Shown piece by piece: positions 45,374 through 54,103 of a stretch of 64,000 nucleotides of DNA; the stretch's first letter is position 1, and each line of letters opens with the position of its first letter. Both the position numbers and the translations under genes were made by a program. The notes under the pieces are model-generated. The model was given only the letters and a program-made list of their open reading frames with translations. It did no database searches and was not told the DNA's origin. The DNA is from Asticcacaulis sp. (lineage in GTDB: Bacteria > Pseudomonadota > Alphaproteobacteria > Caulobacterales > Caulobacteraceae), in assembly GCA_024707255.1 (NCBI GenBank), contig JANQAC010000002.1, positions 490,001 to 554,000 of the forward strand, written 5' to 3'.

Positions 45374-45573
45374 AGAAGGCGCTCCTTTGTTGCCCTATGC
45401 GCGGGAAGCAGCCAAAACGCGCCCCCAACGCCGTCCTTATGTGGCCCTTCTTAACCCAATTTAAAGGGGGCTGGAAGGGGGCGCGGAAAATGCCGCGCAC
45501 TTCCGATTGCAGAGCAGGCGAGACAGCCGGCATCATCTCGTCTATCCTTACCCGGTTACCGAGGGGGGATACC

Positions 45574-46893
45574 ATGAAATTCGTAATCTTATCCGTAGCC
45601 TGCGTCCTTTTTGTGCTGGGAGGGGCGCCACTGCACGCGCTTGCTGGCGAGGCCCGGTCAGCGAAAATCGACGAACTGACCAAAAAAGCCGAGGCCGGTG
45701 ACGTCCGGGCCATGGATGAACTGGGAGAAGCCTATTATCGTGGTACGGGTGTCGAGGCGGATTACGATCTGGCCTTCAAATGGCTGGACAAGGCGGCGGC
45801 AACCGGCGATGCCCAGTCCGAGACCGATCTGGGTGATCTCTATGTGACTGGCAGCGGCGTGCCCGAAGATGTCGACATGGCGATGAAGCTCTATCGGCAG
45901 TCGGCGGCACAGAACAACGCCGACGGACAATACAGCGTCGGCTGGATGTACGAAAACGGCAAGAGTGTTGCAAAGGACGAAGCCGAGGCGGCGCGCTGGT
46001 ACAAACTGGCGGCCGACCAGAACTTTATCTTTGCCATCAATAACCTGGCGGACCTGTATTACGGCGGTCGCGGCGTGAAGCAGGATTACGCCGAAGCCAT
46101 GGCGCTTTCCCAGAAGTCCGCCGATCTCGGCAGCGGTTACGGCTACGATGCCTTGGGCGACATGTATGATGAGGGTGAAGGCGTGGCGAAGGATCCCGCT
46201 AAGGCGCTGGACTATTATAAAAGGGCGGCCGATCTCGGCAATTGCAGCGGGCTTTACGCCGTGGGGCGTATTTTTGAAAAAGGTCTGAACGGTCAGGCAC
46301 AGGACCTGGCCCAGGCGCGTCAGTGGTATCAGAAGGCGGCCGACAGGACCTGCGAATATGGCCAACTGGCGATCGGCCGCTTCTATGACGAAGGCATTGG
46401 CATGGAAAGCGATACGGGCGAGGCGTTCAAATACTATGCCCTCGCCGCCATGCAGGGTAACAGCATCGGCCAGCTAAAGCTCGGCAGCAGCTACTTCTAT
46501 GGCGATTTCCTGCCGCGCGACTACGGACAGGCGTTCAAGTGGTATCAGATGGCGGCGGACCAGTCCTACGCACCGGGGCAGTACAAGGTCGGCTACATGT
46601 ACGCCAAGGGCTATGGCGTCACCGCAGATTATGCGCAGGCGCTGAAGTGGCTAAAACTGTCGGCGGCGCAGGGCGACGACGAGGGGGAATACCAGCTCGG
46701 CCTGATGTATGAAAACGCCTTTGGCGTGCCGCAGGACAAAAAGACAGCCCTGATGTGGTATCTGCTGTCGGCGGCGCAAAAGAATAAAGACGCGCAAAAA
46801 GCCGTAGAGGCCCTTAAGATGCAGATGTCGGGATCGGATGTGCGCGCCGCGCAATCCCAGGCGGATGAGTTCAAGCCGGTGAAGGCTGATTAG
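45574..46893 (+). CDS. Secreted Sel1-repeat (SLR) protein
   Basis: A 439-residue protein with a signal peptide (MKFVILSVACVLFVLGGAPLHALA) and about ten Sel1-like repeats. These include ALGDMYDEGEGVAKDPAKALDYYKRAADLGN and LGLMYENAFGVPQDKKTALMWYLLSAAQ-type units, each about 36 residues. SLR proteins form alpha-solenoids that bind protein partners in the periplasm. GAGGGG precedes the ATG at 45574. It shares a four-base stop overlap with the MarR gene. Confidence 0.9.
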   Translation: MKFVILSVACVLFVLGGAPLHALAGEARSAKIDELTKKAEAGDVRAMDELGEAYYRGTGVEADYDLAFKWLDKAAATGDAQSETDLGDLYVTGSGVPEDVDMAMKLYRQSAAQNNADGQYSVGWMYENGKSVAKDEAEAARWYKLAADQNFIFAINNLADLYYGGRGVKQDYAEAMALSQKSADLGSGYGYDALGDMYDEGEGVAKDPAKALDYYKRAADLGNCSGLYAVGRIFEKGLNGQAQDLAQARQWYQKAADRTCEYGQLAIGRFYDEGIGMESDTGEAFKYYALAAMQGNSIGQLKLGSSYFYGDFLPRDYGQAFKWYQMAADQSYAPGQYKVGYMYAKGYGVTADYAQALKWLKLSAAQGDDEGEYQLGLMYENAFGVPQDKKTALMWYLLSAAQKNKDAQKAVEALKMQMSGSDVRAAQSQADEFKPVKAD

Positions 46894-47342
46894 CGGGTTT
46901 TGAGTTTTTCCGTCTCAGCCCTGAGTACCTCGATGGTCTGGGTGAGATAGCGGTCGATGATCTCGCGTTGCGCAGGTGTATACTTAGCGGACATCTGCGT
47001 CATGGCGGTGCTGAGCGAGCCGTAGATTGGGCCCAGAATCTGGCCGAGCTTTTCCGGCTGGCGAATGCGGACCAGCAGGCTGCGGCGGTCGTCCGGGTTT
47101 GGTTCGCGGCTGGCATAGCCGGCTTTTTCCAGGCGATCGACAATGCCGGTAATGGCGCCGGTGGTCAGGCCCGTGGCGTGGGCCAGTTGGCCGGGTGTCG
47201 CCACTTCCAGGTCATTCAATACGCCCAGGCAGCGGCTTTCGGCCGCACTCATATTCAGGCGGCGCGCCACGGTCTCGTGGAAGGTGATGACGGCCGTCGC
47301 CAGTTCGCGGCCCAAATTGCGATTTGCATTTATCTTAGACAT
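46890..47342 (-). CDS. MarR family transcriptional regulator
   Basis: A 150-residue winged-helix protein: LNMSAAESRCLGVLNDLEVATPGQLAHATGLTTGAITGIVDRLEKAGYASREPNPDDRRSLLVRI. The DDRR in the wing is the MarR signature. It is divergent from a two-gene membrane module and most likely represses it. A perfect inverted repeat overlaps the start at 47342. An ATG at 47357 is an alternative that would extend the protein by five residues. Confidence 0.88.
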   Translation of the reverse strand: MSKINANRNLGRELATAVITFHETVARRLNMSAAESRCLGVLNDLEVATPGQLAHATGLTTGAITGIVDRLEKAGYASREPNPDDRRSLLVRIRQPEKLGQILGPIYGSLSTAMTQMSAKYTPAQREIIDRYLTQTIEVLRAETEKLKTR

Positions 47343-47348
47343 AAGATA
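47331..47348. promoter_or_regulatory. MarR operator candidate overlapping its own start
   Basis: TATCTTA-gaca-TAAGATA is a perfect inverted repeat with 7-base arms. It lies between the divergent marR and membrane-protein genes, only about 40 bases from the latter's start. Size and symmetry suit a MarR dimer. Binding is inferred. Confidence 0.6.
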
Positions 47349-47386
47349 TTTATACATGAGACAAATGATAAAGGGAAGGCAGAAAC

Positions 47387-48409
47387 ATGCCCGATGCAGC
47401 GAAAAAGTCGTGGTTCCATAAAGCCTTGCCGGCGATAACGCTTATGCTGATGGCGCCCTTGATCGCCGAGGTGCTTCCGGGCGCCACGCGGGTAAGCGCG
47501 CTGATGGGCTTTCCGGCTATCTTCATCATGGAGGTGCTGATCTGGGGTACGGGCGCTGTGCTGGCGCGGTACTTCGTGCGCCGCTTCCGGCTGGGCTGGG
47601 TCAACCTGGTCCTGCTCGCCCTGGCCCTGGCGGTGGCGGAAGAGTGCCTGATCCAGCAGACCTCATTCGCCTCCCTGGTGGTGCAGATCAAGGATGTGGA
47701 ATATGGCCGGGCGTTTGGCTTCAACTATGTCTATTTCACCTGGGCCATGCTCTATGAGGCGATTTTTGTGGTCTGCGTACCGGTGGCGCTGTGCGAGATG
47801 ATATTCCCGACACGCAAGGATGGTCCATGGTTGAATATCTGGGGCATTGTTCCGCTGGTGATCCTGTTTGTGCCGTCGTCATTCGCCGCCTGGTACGGTT
47901 GGAATATCATCGCGCGGGCCAACAGCTTCCATCTGCCGCCCTATTACCTGCCGCAAAACCTGGCGATTATTTCGGCGGCGGTGATCATTCTCCTGATCGG
48001 CCTGGCGATCGGCCCCCTGCGGCGCGTCCTGGCAGCACCGGCGAAACCGGCCAGCCCGCCGCATCCGCTTATACTGGCCGTACTTGGCGTGGCTGCGGCG
48101 GGGATCATCTTCGCCATCGAGGTGCTGGCCTTTGGCGCCGCGCCGCAGGTGTCGACCTTCGTGCCGGTAGCGACGGGTATCGGTCTGGGGGTGCTGATCA
48201 TGGCCATGGTGCCGCGCTGGATGGCCTCGCCGAACTGGACGACGGCTCACCTGATCGCCATGACCTTCTCGATCACCTGGGGGAACTTCGCTTTCTTGTT
48301 CATCGGTTTCGGCGATGGCGTCGATCTCCATGGTAAGATCATTCTCGATATGATTGGCGTCCTGCTGATGATCTGGCTGGCCATTCACGCCTTGCGCAAA
48401 AAGGTATAG
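47387..48409 (+). CDS. Multi-pass membrane protein of unknown function, possibly MarR-controlled
   Basis: A 340-residue protein with about ten hydrophobic segments. A PGATRVSALMG loop is followed by ALAVAEECLIQQTSF, which has an EE pair like CPBP proteases but lacks the Arg, and LYEAIFVVCVPVALCEMIFP. A cytoplasmic-looking linker APAKPASPPHP splits it about two-thirds along. I recognize no family. Its start is AAGGCAGAAAC-adjacent, and its neighbours are a CPBP protease and MarR, suggesting a small induced envelope module. Confidence 0.6.
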   Translation: MPDAAKKSWFHKALPAITLMLMAPLIAEVLPGATRVSALMGFPAIFIMEVLIWGTGAVLARYFVRRFRLGWVNLVLLALALAVAEECLIQQTSFASLVVQIKDVEYGRAFGFNYVYFTWAMLYEAIFVVCVPVALCEMIFPTRKDGPWLNIWGIVPLVILFVPSSFAAWYGWNIIARANSFHLPPYYLPQNLAIISAAVIILLIGLAIGPLRRVLAAPAKPASPPHPLILAVLGVAAAGIIFAIEVLAFGAAPQVSTFVPVATGIGLGVLIMAMVPRWMASPNWTTAHLIAMTFSITWGNFAFLFIGFGDGVDLHGKIILDMIGVLLMIWLAIHALRKKV

Positions 48410-48418
48410 GCTGGCGGA

Positions 48419-48922
48419 ATGATACGCCGCCTGATCCGTTCGCTACTGACCTGGCCCGATGCCAAGGGCTGGGGACTATGCCTGCTGATTGGCGGCATGA
48501 CCCCGGCCTTCATCTCTGTGATAGCCGGCTTTGCCGGCCTGCTCCATTGGCAGCCCCGCACAACCGACTGGCCCCTGCGTTTGCTGGGCGTCCTTCTGGT
48601 GCCCGCTTTAAGCGAGGAAGTGGTTTTCCGTGGCCTTCTGGTGCCCGATCAGGGGGAAACAAGGCGGCCGGTCCTGTGGATCGGGACGGTCGTGCTCGTC
48701 TTTGTCGTCTGGCATGTGATTGAAGCGCTTATTATCCTGCCGGGGGCGCACCTGTTCCTGACGCCGGCATTTCTGACCTGTGCGGGCGTGCTTGGCCTGG
48801 GGTGCGCGTTGATGCGTTACCGCACAGGATCAATATGGCCCGCCGTCATCCTGCATGGCCTACTGGTCTGGGCCTGGCAGGTCGGGTTCGGCGGGCCGGA
48901 TATCCGGCAGTTACTGGCCTAA
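48419..48922 (+). CDS. CPBP family intramembrane metalloprotease
   Basis: A 167-residue protein with about five helices. PALSEEVVFRGLLVP is the CPBP motif EExxxR; FVVWHVIEAL and the C-terminal VILHGLLVWAWQVG carry the other two catalytic/metal-binding histidines. In bacteria CPBP proteins process lipid-linked or bacteriocin peptides or act in immunity. The downstream gene stops with it in a four-base overlap. Co-transcribed with the 340-residue membrane protein 9 bases upstream. Confidence 0.82.
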   Translation: MIRRLIRSLLTWPDAKGWGLCLLIGGMTPAFISVIAGFAGLLHWQPRTTDWPLRLLGVLLVPALSEEVVFRGLLVPDQGETRRPVLWIGTVVLVFVVWHVIEALIILPGAHLFLTPAFLTCAGVLGLGCALMRYRTGSIWPAVILHGLLVWAWQVGFGGPDIRQLLA

Positions 48923-49428
48923 GCCGCACACATTTCCATCTGGGACATGGGCATGAGCATGACGTAATCGGTCAGGCCATCCAGTTCCGAAGGAATCTCG
49001 CGGGCTATCTTGAACCCGCTGCGCAGGCAGAAATTGACCGCCGGATCATGGTCCTTGTGGATGCACATGACGATATCATGGGCCGGGGCGAAATGTGCCT
49101 GGGCCGCGCGGATCAGGGCCTTGCCGAGACCGAACCCGCGGAAATCGGGCAGGACGCACAGCTTGGTGATCCAGATGCGGGTGCCTTCGAGGTGCGCGGA
49201 GCAGAAGCCGACATCGACACGGCCGGCGCGGATCACGAAGAAGACGTGGCCGCGCTGCATGATATCGTCTTCCAGTTTATCCGGGTCGAACGCCTGGCTG
49301 ATCATGGAATCGATCTGGTCAGGCGGAATGCTGGCGCGGTAGGATTTTGGCCAGACCTGCATGGCGATATCGCGCACGATATCGAGTTCGGAAACGGAGA
49401 TGGGGCGGGTTTGCGGCGTGAGGGTCAT
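48919..49428 (-). CDS. GNAT family N-acetyltransferase (paralogue A)
   Basis: A 169-residue protein. ITKLCVLPDFRGFGLGKALIRAAQAHFAP is the acetyl-CoA loop and CIHKDHDPAVNFCLRSGFKIAREIP the C-terminal GNAT half. It aligns throughout with the gene at 49766-50254 (WPKSYR vs WPKCYR, RGFGLGKALI vs RGLGLGKDLI, NFCLRSGF vs NYYLRSGF), so they arose by tandem duplication. Substrate unknown. Confidence 0.87.
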   Translation of the reverse strand: MTLTPQTRPISVSELDIVRDIAMQVWPKSYRASIPPDQIDSMISQAFDPDKLEDDIMQRGHVFFVIRAGRVDVGFCSAHLEGTRIWITKLCVLPDFRGFGLGKALIRAAQAHFAPAHDIVMCIHKDHDPAVNFCLRSGFKIAREIPSELDGLTDYVMLMPMSQMEMCAA

Positions 49429-49765
49429 GGTGTGGCTCCATGGCTATCAGGGGTGAGAGCAATTTATGAGCGGATGGCTCATCCTCAGATCGATTGTCGG
49501 TTTACTCGGTAATTCTTGCAGAAATAGGGCAGGTATTATTACGCCTCGGTTTTATTTGCCTTTTTCTTTTTGTGTACTGAATGACACTGACCGGGCGCTC
49601 ATCTTAATGAAGCGTTAGGAGAGGTTAACACAGATGATTCGCCCGCGTAAGTTGTTAAATGAGTGGTAACAGGCTTGTTACAACGAAAAAATTCTCTTTT
49701 TGCGGGTATAGATAATAAAGGGTAAAGATTAGCGTGTGGCCAGCGCTGTCATTCTTCTGCGAATA
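49429..49765. other. AT-rich gap between two GNAT paralogues
   Basis: A 337-base region distinctly richer in A/T than its surroundings. At 49634-49669 is an 11-codon frame, MIRPRKLLNEW, with AGGAGAGG about ten bases ahead. Its stop overlaps GTAACA-ggct-TGTTAC (49666-49681), followed by AAAAAA and TTCTCTTTTT. It could be a leader peptide or regulatory site; no larger gene is seen. Confidence 0.35.
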
Positions 49766-50254
49766 TTAAAGCGTGCGCTGCATCACGTAGTCGGTAAATT
49801 CGTACGGCCCCATCTGCACAGGCACTTCGGCCTCAACCTGGAAGCCCGAACGCAGGTAATAATTTATCGCCGGCGTATTGTCCTTGTTGACAAAGAGCGC
49901 CAGTTCCCGCGCGGTGAAATGATCAAGCGCCGTTTCGATCAGGTCCTTGCCGAGGCCCAGGCCGCGAAACTCATCACGCACATACAACTTTTTCAGCCAC
50001 AGGCGGTCGCCATCAACATAGGCCGAGGCATAGCCGACATCCATTTCATTGACACGCACGATCCAGAAGACGTGCCCGTGCTCAACCATTTCCTGTTCTA
50101 GGTTGTCGGTCGCATAAAGCACAGCCAGCATGGCGTCGACCCGATCAGGGCCGATGATGTTACGGTAACATTTTGGCCAGATGATCAGGGCCAGTTCGCG
50201 TACGATTTCCAGTTCATCCACGTCAATGCGACGTATCCGGACGGTCCGGGCCAT
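49766..50254 (-). CDS. GNAT family N-acetyltransferase (paralogue B)
   Basis: A 162-residue protein, tandem duplicate of the gene at 48919. LKKLYVRDEFRGLGLGKDLIETALDHFTA is the acetyl-CoA loop; ALFVNKDNTPAINYYLRSGFQVEAEVPVQMGPYEFTDYVM follows. A longer upstream frame exists, but the ATG at 50254 (MARTVRIRRIDVDELEIVRELA) aligns with the paralogue. Substrate unknown. Confidence 0.87.
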   Translation of the reverse strand: MARTVRIRRIDVDELEIVRELALIIWPKCYRNIIGPDRVDAMLAVLYATDNLEQEMVEHGHVFWIVRVNEMDVGYASAYVDGDRLWLKKLYVRDEFRGLGLGKDLIETALDHFTARELALFVNKDNTPAINYYLRSGFQVEAEVPVQMGPYEFTDYVMQRTL

Positions 50255-50367
50255 AGTTTTCCCCACAAAATCCAAGGCATTTCCAGCCCTTAGACAGAGA
50301 CTATGTGGCACAATTCAGGAAACACCAAGAAAAATAATTGAGCAAAATAATACTGTAATCAACCAGT

Positions 50368-52227
50368 CTATTTCGTTGTCTTTAAGCCCACCACGCGGCC
50401 CGGCATGCCTGCGGCATCGAAATAGTGCTCATCGTCGACGGTCTGGCCTTCCAAGATGGTAACGAAACCATTGGCGGCTGGCGCAGAGCGGATTACCTGC
50501 GGCGTGCTGGCGGTGGTTTGCGGGCCGGCTGTGAGCGCTTCATCGATGACGCGGCCCTTGAGCGGCCCCTTGGAGGGCAGGTCGAAGCCCAGAATGTGGG
50601 CCAGGGTCGGGGTGATATCGGCATTGGAGATCGGCGCCGCATCGACGTAGCCGCCCTTGAAGTCCGGACCGATGGCGGTCATGAAGTTGCGCGTATTGGC
50701 ACGGGTGAAGCCGCCGTGATTGCCCTGGCCCTGCTGCAAATTGGTGTCATTGATCATGACCGAGCACAGTTCGGGCTGCTTCCAGGTTTTCAGGCATGAG
50801 GGCAGGACGTAATCGGCGAAGCCGACATAGATGGACGGGCGTGGCGTCAGGGCCGATCCGCGCAGGCCAACCGCACTCATCGGTAGTGTACCGGGGATCG
50901 GGCCCAATTCATCATCGACAAACAGAGCCGCCACATAGTCCTGCTGCGTCAGGGCGGCAATGATCTTCGGCGCCAGGGCCTTCGCCTTGGCCGGATCGAG
51001 ATAAAGCAACTCCGAACCGCCGGAGCCGACCACCAGCACATCGGGATGATCCAGGTCGCCGCCCAGTGCTGAATAGTTGTGCGGATGCTCGCCATTTTCC
51101 AGCCGGATCGGCGTTTTGTAGGCATCGATCAGCGGCAGTTTTAGCGCCCGGCTCAGGTCAATGGCCAGGAAACCCTCCGGCAGGAAACCCTTTACCGTGT
51201 CGTCCGGATAGGACTGCCTCGCCGCCCATGACGTTTTCGACTGGCGGGCAATGGTCGAGAAGCCGTGGTCGGCGGTGACGAAGATATCGGTATTGTCGTA
51301 GACGCCCAGTTCTTTCAATTTGTCGATCAGGGCCTGGAGATTGTCTGACGCATTGCGCACGGCGGCCAGTGAGGTCGGGCCGTTGATGCCGGGCGAGAGT
51401 TTATTCAGGCTGTCGCCGGTATTGTGCTGGGTGCCGTCCGGATCGCGCGACCAGTAGACCAGGGCGAAGGGCTGACCCGAAGCCACGAAACGCGGCAGGA
51501 CGACCTTGGTGGTCACGTCGACGAACCATTGCTGCTGATAGATATTGGCCACTTGTACGCCGGGCAGGTTATAGGCGCCGGCGGATTGATTGAGCCCGCG
51601 GTCACGCGCCTCAGTTTCCAGCCCGGCATCCTTGATGGCCTGCATGACGTCTGGCGCCACCGGGATGGGGTGGCCCTTTTCCCAGCGCGTACCGGTCCAG
51701 TCATCGATGAATATGGTGCTCATGCCGTCGGCGGCGGTGATGTCCTGGATCAGGACCGGACCTTCCTTGCCGATGGCGGCGGTCTGGTAATGGTTCTGGC
51801 GCGCCAGGGCCAGCAGGCTCATTTCGTTGAGATAGTTGCCGCCGTAGATCTCGTTGGTTTCCTTGAGGATCGGATCGTTTTCCATGAAATGGACGGCGCC
51901 CGGCTCATATTTCAGTGGCGGCAGGGCAATCGAGTTCGACCATTCGCCGGTGTCGCCTATGCCGTGACCGGTGGCAATCGCTGAGGCATTGGCGGTGGTG
52001 ACGGTCGGGTAAAGCGAATGCGAATTGCGGAAATCGACGCCGTTTTTCTGGATGTCGGCCAGGGTTGGGGCCGTGTCGTGATTGACGATGCCGTAGCGCA
52101 GGCCATCGGCCACGAAGATGATGACATTGCGCGGCTTGTCGGCGGCGTGGGCCAGGCCGCTGATTGCGATGAAGCCAAAGACAGCCAGGCAGACATTGCG
52201 GGTAAGGCGGCGGGTTTTCGAGATCAT
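50368..52227 (-). CDS. Secreted alkaline phosphatase-superfamily phosphodiesterase
   Basis: A 619-residue protein with signal peptide (LAVFGFIAISGLAHA). The type I phosphodiesterase/nucleotide pyrophosphatase core is visible: RNVIIFVADGLRYG (metal Asp), TVTTANASAIATGHGIG (Thr nucleophile region), SRDPDGTQHNTGD (metal Asp/His), FVTADHGFSTIAR (metal Asp/His) and a late GNHGGF (metal His). Probably exported and acting on phosphodiesters in the periplasm. The substrate cannot be read. Confidence 0.85.
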   Translation of the reverse strand: MISKTRRLTRNVCLAVFGFIAISGLAHAADKPRNVIIFVADGLRYGIVNHDTAPTLADIQKNGVDFRNSHSLYPTVTTANASAIATGHGIGDTGEWSNSIALPPLKYEPGAVHFMENDPILKETNEIYGGNYLNEMSLLALARQNHYQTAAIGKEGPVLIQDITAADGMSTIFIDDWTGTRWEKGHPIPVAPDVMQAIKDAGLETEARDRGLNQSAGAYNLPGVQVANIYQQQWFVDVTTKVVLPRFVASGQPFALVYWSRDPDGTQHNTGDSLNKLSPGINGPTSLAAVRNASDNLQALIDKLKELGVYDNTDIFVTADHGFSTIARQSKTSWAARQSYPDDTVKGFLPEGFLAIDLSRALKLPLIDAYKTPIRLENGEHPHNYSALGGDLDHPDVLVVGSGGSELLYLDPAKAKALAPKIIAALTQQDYVAALFVDDELGPIPGTLPMSAVGLRGSALTPRPSIYVGFADYVLPSCLKTWKQPELCSVMINDTNLQQGQGNHGGFTRANTRNFMTAIGPDFKGGYVDAAPISNADITPTLAHILGFDLPSKGPLKGRVIDEALTAGPQTTASTPQVIRSAPAANGFVTILEGQTVDDEHYFDAAGMPGRVVGLKTTK

Positions 52228-52306
52228 GGCATGGCTCCTGATTTACGCTGCTGCGTCTTTAGAGCCGTAACTGTGACACTTTGATGTGGGAAGCCCCGTG
52301 GAGGAC

Positions 52307-52345
52307 AAAAAAAGCGTCCGGGAGGGAGGGCGTTTCCCGGACGCT
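52307..52345 (-). terminator. Rho-independent terminator after ald
   Basis: On the minus strand the stem AGCGTCCGGGA...TCCCGGACGCT (52335-52345 with 52313-52323) is followed by seven T (52307-52313). It lies downstream of ald and upstream of the phosphodiesterase gene. Confidence 0.9.
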
Positions 52346-52411
52346 CAAGGGCGCCGCCATAGGGCGAGACGGCGCCGAATTATATTGTTACGCGTAAAGT
52401 GTGCGGCCGGA

Positions 52412-53508
52412 TCAGGCCGCAAACGGCAGGTTAAGCGCTTCCGCTACCGCCTGGTAGGTGATGCGGCCGCCGGCGATATTCAGGCCCGCCTTGAGGTGCG
52501 GATCGGCGGCCAGGGCGGCCGAAACCCCCATGCGCGCCATCTTCAGCACGAAGGGCAGGGTGGCGTTATTGAGCGCCAGCGTCGAGGTCCGCGCCACGGC
52601 GCCGGGCATGTTGGCGACGCAGTAATGGACAATCCCGTCAACAATAAAGATCGGATCCTGGTGTGTGGTCGGGTGCGAGGTCTCGAAGCAGCCGCCCCGG
52701 TCGATGGCGATATCGACCAGCACCGCGCCGGGCTTCATGGTCTTCAACTGTTCGCGCGTGACCAGCTTGGGCGCGGCCGCACCGGGGATCAGCACCGCGC
52801 CGATGACCAGGTCGGCCTCTTTCAGCGCCTCGGCCGAGGGCCGCCTTGGAGGAATAGGCCGTCTTGACCCGGCCGTGGAACATCTGGTCGATCTCGATCA
52901 GCTTGTGCGGGTTTATGTCGAACAAGGTGACATCGGCGGACAGGCCCACGGCCATCTGCGCCGCATTGACGCCGGATACCCCGCCGCCGATGATCACCAC
53001 CCTGGCCGGGGCCACGCCGGGCACGCCGCCCAGCAGGACGCCGCGGCCACCAAAAGCCTTGTGCAGGTAGGTGGCGCCGACATGAACCGAAATCCGCCCG
53101 GCCACTTCCGACATGGGCCGCAGCAGGGGCAGTCCGCCTTGCGGTTCGGTCACGGTCTCATAAGCAATGCAGGTGGCGCCTGAGGCCATCAGGGCCTCGG
53201 CCTGCGGCTTGTCGGCGGCCAGGTGCAGATATGTAAAAAGTGTCTGATCGGCTCTCAGACGCTTGCATTCGTTCAGTTGCGGTTCCTTGACCTTGACGAT
53301 GAGTTCGGCGACGTCAAATGCCTCTTCGGCGGTCATGACGATCTTCGCCCCCGCCGCGCGATAGTCTTCGTCGGAAAAGCCGATGCCGGCCCCGGCCGGC
53401 TTTCGACAAAGACCTCATGGCCCTGATGGGTCAGTTCGGCCACCGAGCCGGGTACGAGGCCGACGCGATATTCGTGGTTCTTGATTTCCTTGGGGACACT
53501 GATCTTCA
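52412..53508 (-). pseudogene. ald: Alanine dehydrogenase, interrupted by two frameshifts
   Basis: Ald interconverts L-alanine and pyruvate with NAD. The N-terminal frame starts MKISVPKEIKNHEYRVGLVPGSVAELTHQGHEVFVES. The second frame carries MTAEEAFDVAELIVKVKEPQ, YLHLAADK, the NAD-binding VVIIGGGVSGVNAAQMAVGLSADVTLFDIN and [13 protein letters not shown]. The third has [49 protein letters not shown] and [23 protein letters not shown]. Breaks lie near 53391-53402 (one base short or two over) and at 52834-52835 (one extra C). All catalytic segments exist, so error is more likely than decay. An Lrp-type regulator is divergent. Confidence 0.88.
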
Positions 53509-53637
53509 TGGGTAGGCTCCCGGTTCCTGTGGCGTTATTTTAGTTTCACTTGTCGCCTATTATGATCCTGTTGAAGCGGCATTTTTTTGAAATTTTGTAC
53601 GTTGATCTGGCAAGTCAGAGGATATATTCTCAATTTC

Positions 53638-54102
53638 ATGGTCAACAGCGATAAATTTTCCGATCTTGATTCCTTCGACCGCGAACTGATCAAGGTCCTG
53701 CGCAACGATGCCCGCGCCACCTCCGCCGATCTGGGTGAAGCGGTGGGCTTAAGCCCCTCCGCCGCGCACCGCCGGGTGAAAATCCTGGAGCAGAAGGGCG
53801 TCATCACCGGCTATCGGGCTGTGATCGCCGAAAACGTCCAGGGCAAGCAGGGCACGGTGTTCGTGCATGTCACGCTCACCGACCAGCGCCGCGAGACCTT
53901 CGAGAAGTTCGAGCGGGCGGCCCTGGCCTGCGCCGCCATCGAGGAATGCCACCTGATGTCGGGCGAGGCGGATTACCTGCTGAAGATCGTCCTGCGCAGA
54001 TCCTTGAGTTACGAGGATGTCCACCGCGATGTGCTCTCGATCATGCCGGGCGTCTCCAAGCTGGCGTCGAGCTTCTCCATCCGCACCGTGAAGATGGGCT
54101 AG
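53638..54102 (+). CDS. Lrp/AsnC family transcriptional regulator
   Basis: A 154-residue protein. The helix-turn-helix (FDRELIKVLRNDARATSADLGEAVGLSPSAAHRRVKILEQKGVITGYRAVI) is followed by the RAM/AsnC ligand-binding domain (VFVHVTLTDQRRETFEKFERAALACAAIEECHLMSGEADYLLKIV). Divergent from ald, so an AldR-like alanine-responsive activator is likely. MVNSDKFSD at 53638 is the start; the longer in-frame N-terminus has no family support. Confidence 0.9.
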   Translation: MVNSDKFSDLDSFDRELIKVLRNDARATSADLGEAVGLSPSAAHRRVKILEQKGVITGYRAVIAENVQGKQGTVFVHVTLTDQRRETFEKFERAALACAAIEECHLMSGEADYLLKIVLRRSLSYEDVHRDVLSIMPGVSKLASSFSIRTVKMG

Positions 54103-54103
54103 T

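Noticed and set aside
48802..49512. A 236-codon plus-strand frame across the GNAT gene
   Set aside because: Antisense shadow of the acetyltransferase with no domain of its own.
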